DNA of 7,110 bases. Source: Patescibacteria group bacterium (GTDB taxonomy: Bacteria; Patescibacteriota; Minisyncoccia; Phycocordibacterales; CAIRYW01). A program made the translations under genes and the position numbers. Position 1 is the stretch's first letter. Every line of letters starts with the position of its first letter. Below, one piece after another: positions 6,232 to 7,110 of this stretch. The stretch is taken from contig JAUPVJ010000072.1 in NCBI GenBank assembly GCA_030917145.1, positions 1-7,110 on the forward strand, written 5' to 3'. Under the pieces are notes generated by a model, which worked only from the letters and a program-made list of their open reading frames with translations, was not told the DNA's origin and did no database searches.

Positions 6232-6600
6232 ATGAAAAAAATTAGTATAGTATTTTTGATTTTAATTGGAATTGGAGTATTTATATTTTTTTACAAATCC
6301 CAATATAATGATCTTGGAACCAAGCAAATAAGTTTTGATTCTTCGATGTGGAAAGATGAAAAATTAATTGAAGAACAACAAATCAGAAAACAAATGATCG
6401 CTGATCTTACAAAAAATTACCTAAATGAATCATTTTCACAACGAAATATTCTTGATTTGCTCGGGGAACCAACTAAAACAGATAAATTTAGTGAGTTTGA
6501 TTATGTTTATTGGTTAGGGTACGACGATTATATTGATTCTCATTGGCTTGGAATACAAATTGAAGACGGAGAGACTTCTTGGAAGTTATTAAGAGATTAA
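6232..6600 (+). CDS. Small membrane-anchored protein with BamE/SmpA-like features, between secD and secF
   Basis: A complete 122-residue protein of uncertain function. An N-terminal Lys-Lys and hydrophobic helix (about 4-21) act as a membrane anchor or uncleaved signal; there is no lipobox cysteine. The rest is a small outward-facing domain with the order IRKQMIADL (51-59), ILDLLGEP (73-80), YVYWLGYD (91-98), IDSHWLGIQIEDG (101-113) and a C-terminal strand. The Arg-x2-Met-x2-Asp-Leu, leu-leu-Gly-x-Pro and Tyr-x-Leu-Gly pattern resembles small proteins of the BamE/SmpA-OmlA type; this is a resemblance, not a proven membership. It starts 9 bases after the secD stop with only a poor ribosome site, and secF follows 17 bases after it. 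Its first three sequence lines contain about 25% G+C, against about 43-55% in counted secD and secF lines, so it may have been inserted between the two. A role with the Sec machinery is only suggested by position. Confidence 0.8.
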   Translation: MKKISIVFLILIGIGVFIFFYKSQYNDLGTKQISFDSSMWKDEKLIEEQQIRKQMIADLTKNYLNESFSQRNILDLLGEPTKTDKFSEFDYVYWLGYDDYIDSHWLGIQIEDGETSWKLLRD

Positions 6601-6606
6601 TATAAT
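6579..6606 (+). promoter_or_regulatory. Candidate promoter of secF
   Basis: A perfect TATAAT (6601-6606) begins right after the stop codon of the small gene. TTGGAA (6579-6584, 4 of 6 matches) lies 16 bases upstream. The predicted start near 6613 would leave about 5 bases before the secF ATG at 6618, which has no Shine-Dalgarno sequence. In so AT-rich a gap a chance match is possible. Confidence 0.42.
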
Positions 6607-6617
6607 AAATCATCAAA

Positions 6618-7110
6618 ATGTCCATAATTAAACACAGAAAAATATTTTACGCGATCTCAATCATTCTTCTTGGTGTCTCTCTTTTTGGAATGGTGAAATA
6701 CGGACTAAAGCTCGGAGTGGATTTTAATGGAGGAACTCTAATCGAGGTAAACTTTACTGAAAATACTCCTTCATCTGTTGAGGTAGCAGAAAAGCTAGAA
6801 GCGATTGGTGTTGAGGGAGCAGTTGTTCGACCTACTGGAGAAAATGGTTTTATCATCCGAACTCGGGAATTGAAAGAACCGGAAAGAGTTTCAGTGGTAA
6901 ACGCTCTCTCTGGTGCGGAAATCAAAAGATTAGACACAGTAGGACCAGTTCTTGGAGCGGAACTGCGAAAGAAAGCCACATGGTCTATCGTACTTGTGCT
7001 TTTGGCGATTATTATTTTCATCACTTTTGCCTTTAGACATGTTTCAAAACCGATTGCTTCTTGGAAATACGGAGTGGTTGCGATCATTGCTCTTCTTCAA
7101 GATCGGAAGA
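6618..7110 (+). CDS. secF: Protein translocase subunit SecF (3'-truncated by contig end)
   Basis: The N-terminal half of SecF, partner of SecD in the SecDF translocation motor. From ATG 6618 the frame runs open to the last base, giving 164 codons of an expected roughly 290-310. It starts with a basic segment and a first helix (MSIIKHRKIF, then about 11-25). The SecF hallmark LGVDFNGGTLIEV (32-44) follows, then a short periplasmic domain (about 45-105) and VGPVLGAELRKKA (108-120), which leads into the second helix (122-139). The last genuine residues, YGVVAIIALL (151-160), should continue with the conserved His-Asp of this family. Instead the window reads Gln-Asp-Arg-Lys, because the final 11 bases (7100-7110) are sequencing adapter; trustworthy coding sequence ends at 7099. 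A 146-codon open frame on the opposite strand (6647-7087) is a shadow of this gene. Confidence 0.95.
   Translation, partial: MSIIKHRKIFYAISIILLGVSLFGMVKYGLKLGVDFNGGTLIEVNFTENTPSSVEVAEKLEAIGVEGAVVRPTGENGFIIRTRELKEPERVSVVNALSGAEIKRLDTVGPVLGAELRKKATWSIVLVLLAIIIFITFAFRHVSKPIASWKYGVVAIIALLQDRK
7100..7110 (+). other. Illumina adapter remnant at the contig end
   Basis: AGATCGGAAGA is identical to the first 11 bases of the TruSeq-type adapter and occupies exactly the last 11 bases. The SecF protein breaks at the same point: bases 7098-7099 (CA) would begin the codon of the conserved His after ALL, but the next base comes from the adapter and gives Gln. This is not genomic sequence. Confidence 0.88.

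Noticed and set aside
6647..7087. 146-codon open frame on the minus strand opposite secF
   Set aside because: It lies wholly within secF, which has clear family motifs; the reverse-strand product is low-complexity (Ser/Thr/Pro-rich) and unrecognisable, typical of a shadow frame.
1..7110. Possible recoding of TGA (as glycine) of the kind found in some candidate-phylum bacteria
   Set aside because: None of the eight genes has an in-frame TGA, and all complete genes end in TAA or TAG, so the standard code explains everything seen.
1..7110. CRISPR arrays, tRNA or rRNA genes, insertion sequences, long direct repeats
   Set aside because: Reading through both strands showed no regularly spaced repeats, no cloverleaf with conserved tRNA boxes, no transposase-like protein and no flanking inverted repeats.

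Overview
The window looks like one complete short metagenomic contig. It opens inside one gene (rodA), closes inside another (secF), and its last 11 bases are identical to the start of the Illumina TruSeq adapter (AGATCGGAAGA), so both edges are probably assembly edges. All genes read cleanly in the standard code: stops are TAA or TAG, with no in-frame TGA. GC is low to moderate. Shine-Dalgarno signals are weak or absent for most genes, and several starts sit only a few bases after a -10 box. Compact genes, a short 436-residue SecD separate from SecF, and a GT4 with a GTIAELHKNK-type motif suggest a small-genome bacterium of the Patescibacteria/CPR type (Parcubacteria-like). This placement is inference from style, not a marker-based assignment.

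Layout. (1) 1-810, plus strand: the C-terminal 269 residues of RodA, the SEDS peptidoglycan glycosyltransferase. (2) 807-1928, minus strand: a family-4 glycosyltransferase converging on rodA with a 4-base 3' overlap. (3) 1929-1977: a 49-base divergent region holding two promoters whose -10 boxes overlap on opposite strands. (4) 1978-4239, plus strand: an operon of a polyprenyl-phosphate sugar-phosphate transferase (WbaP/WcaJ type) and an NAD-dependent nucleotide-sugar epimerase, 3 bases apart. (5) About 4244-4872: a self-contained unit of candidate promoter, unrecognised soluble protein of about 183 residues, and a strong intrinsic terminator that contains the gene's own stop codon. (6) 4878-7110: promoter, secD, a small AT-rich gene for a membrane-anchored protein with a BamE/SmpA-like look, then secF, which is cut by the contig end.

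How the genes fit together. The first half is cell-envelope sugar chemistry. RodA polymerises peptidoglycan. The epimerase makes an activated sugar, the transferase loads the first sugar phosphate onto the lipid carrier at the membrane, and the GT4 would extend that or a similar glycan. The second half is the SecDF accessory motor of protein translocation. The terminator at 4844-4872 followed at once by a consensus promoter at 4878-4905 separates the two halves transcriptionally.

I found no CRISPR array, tRNA, rRNA, transposase or obvious defence system, and no gap over 300 bases without a gene. The points most worth a second look are the adapter remnant that corrupts the secF end, the overlapping divergent promoters, the leaderless-looking starts, the orphan cassette gene, and the foreign-looking gene between secD and secF.
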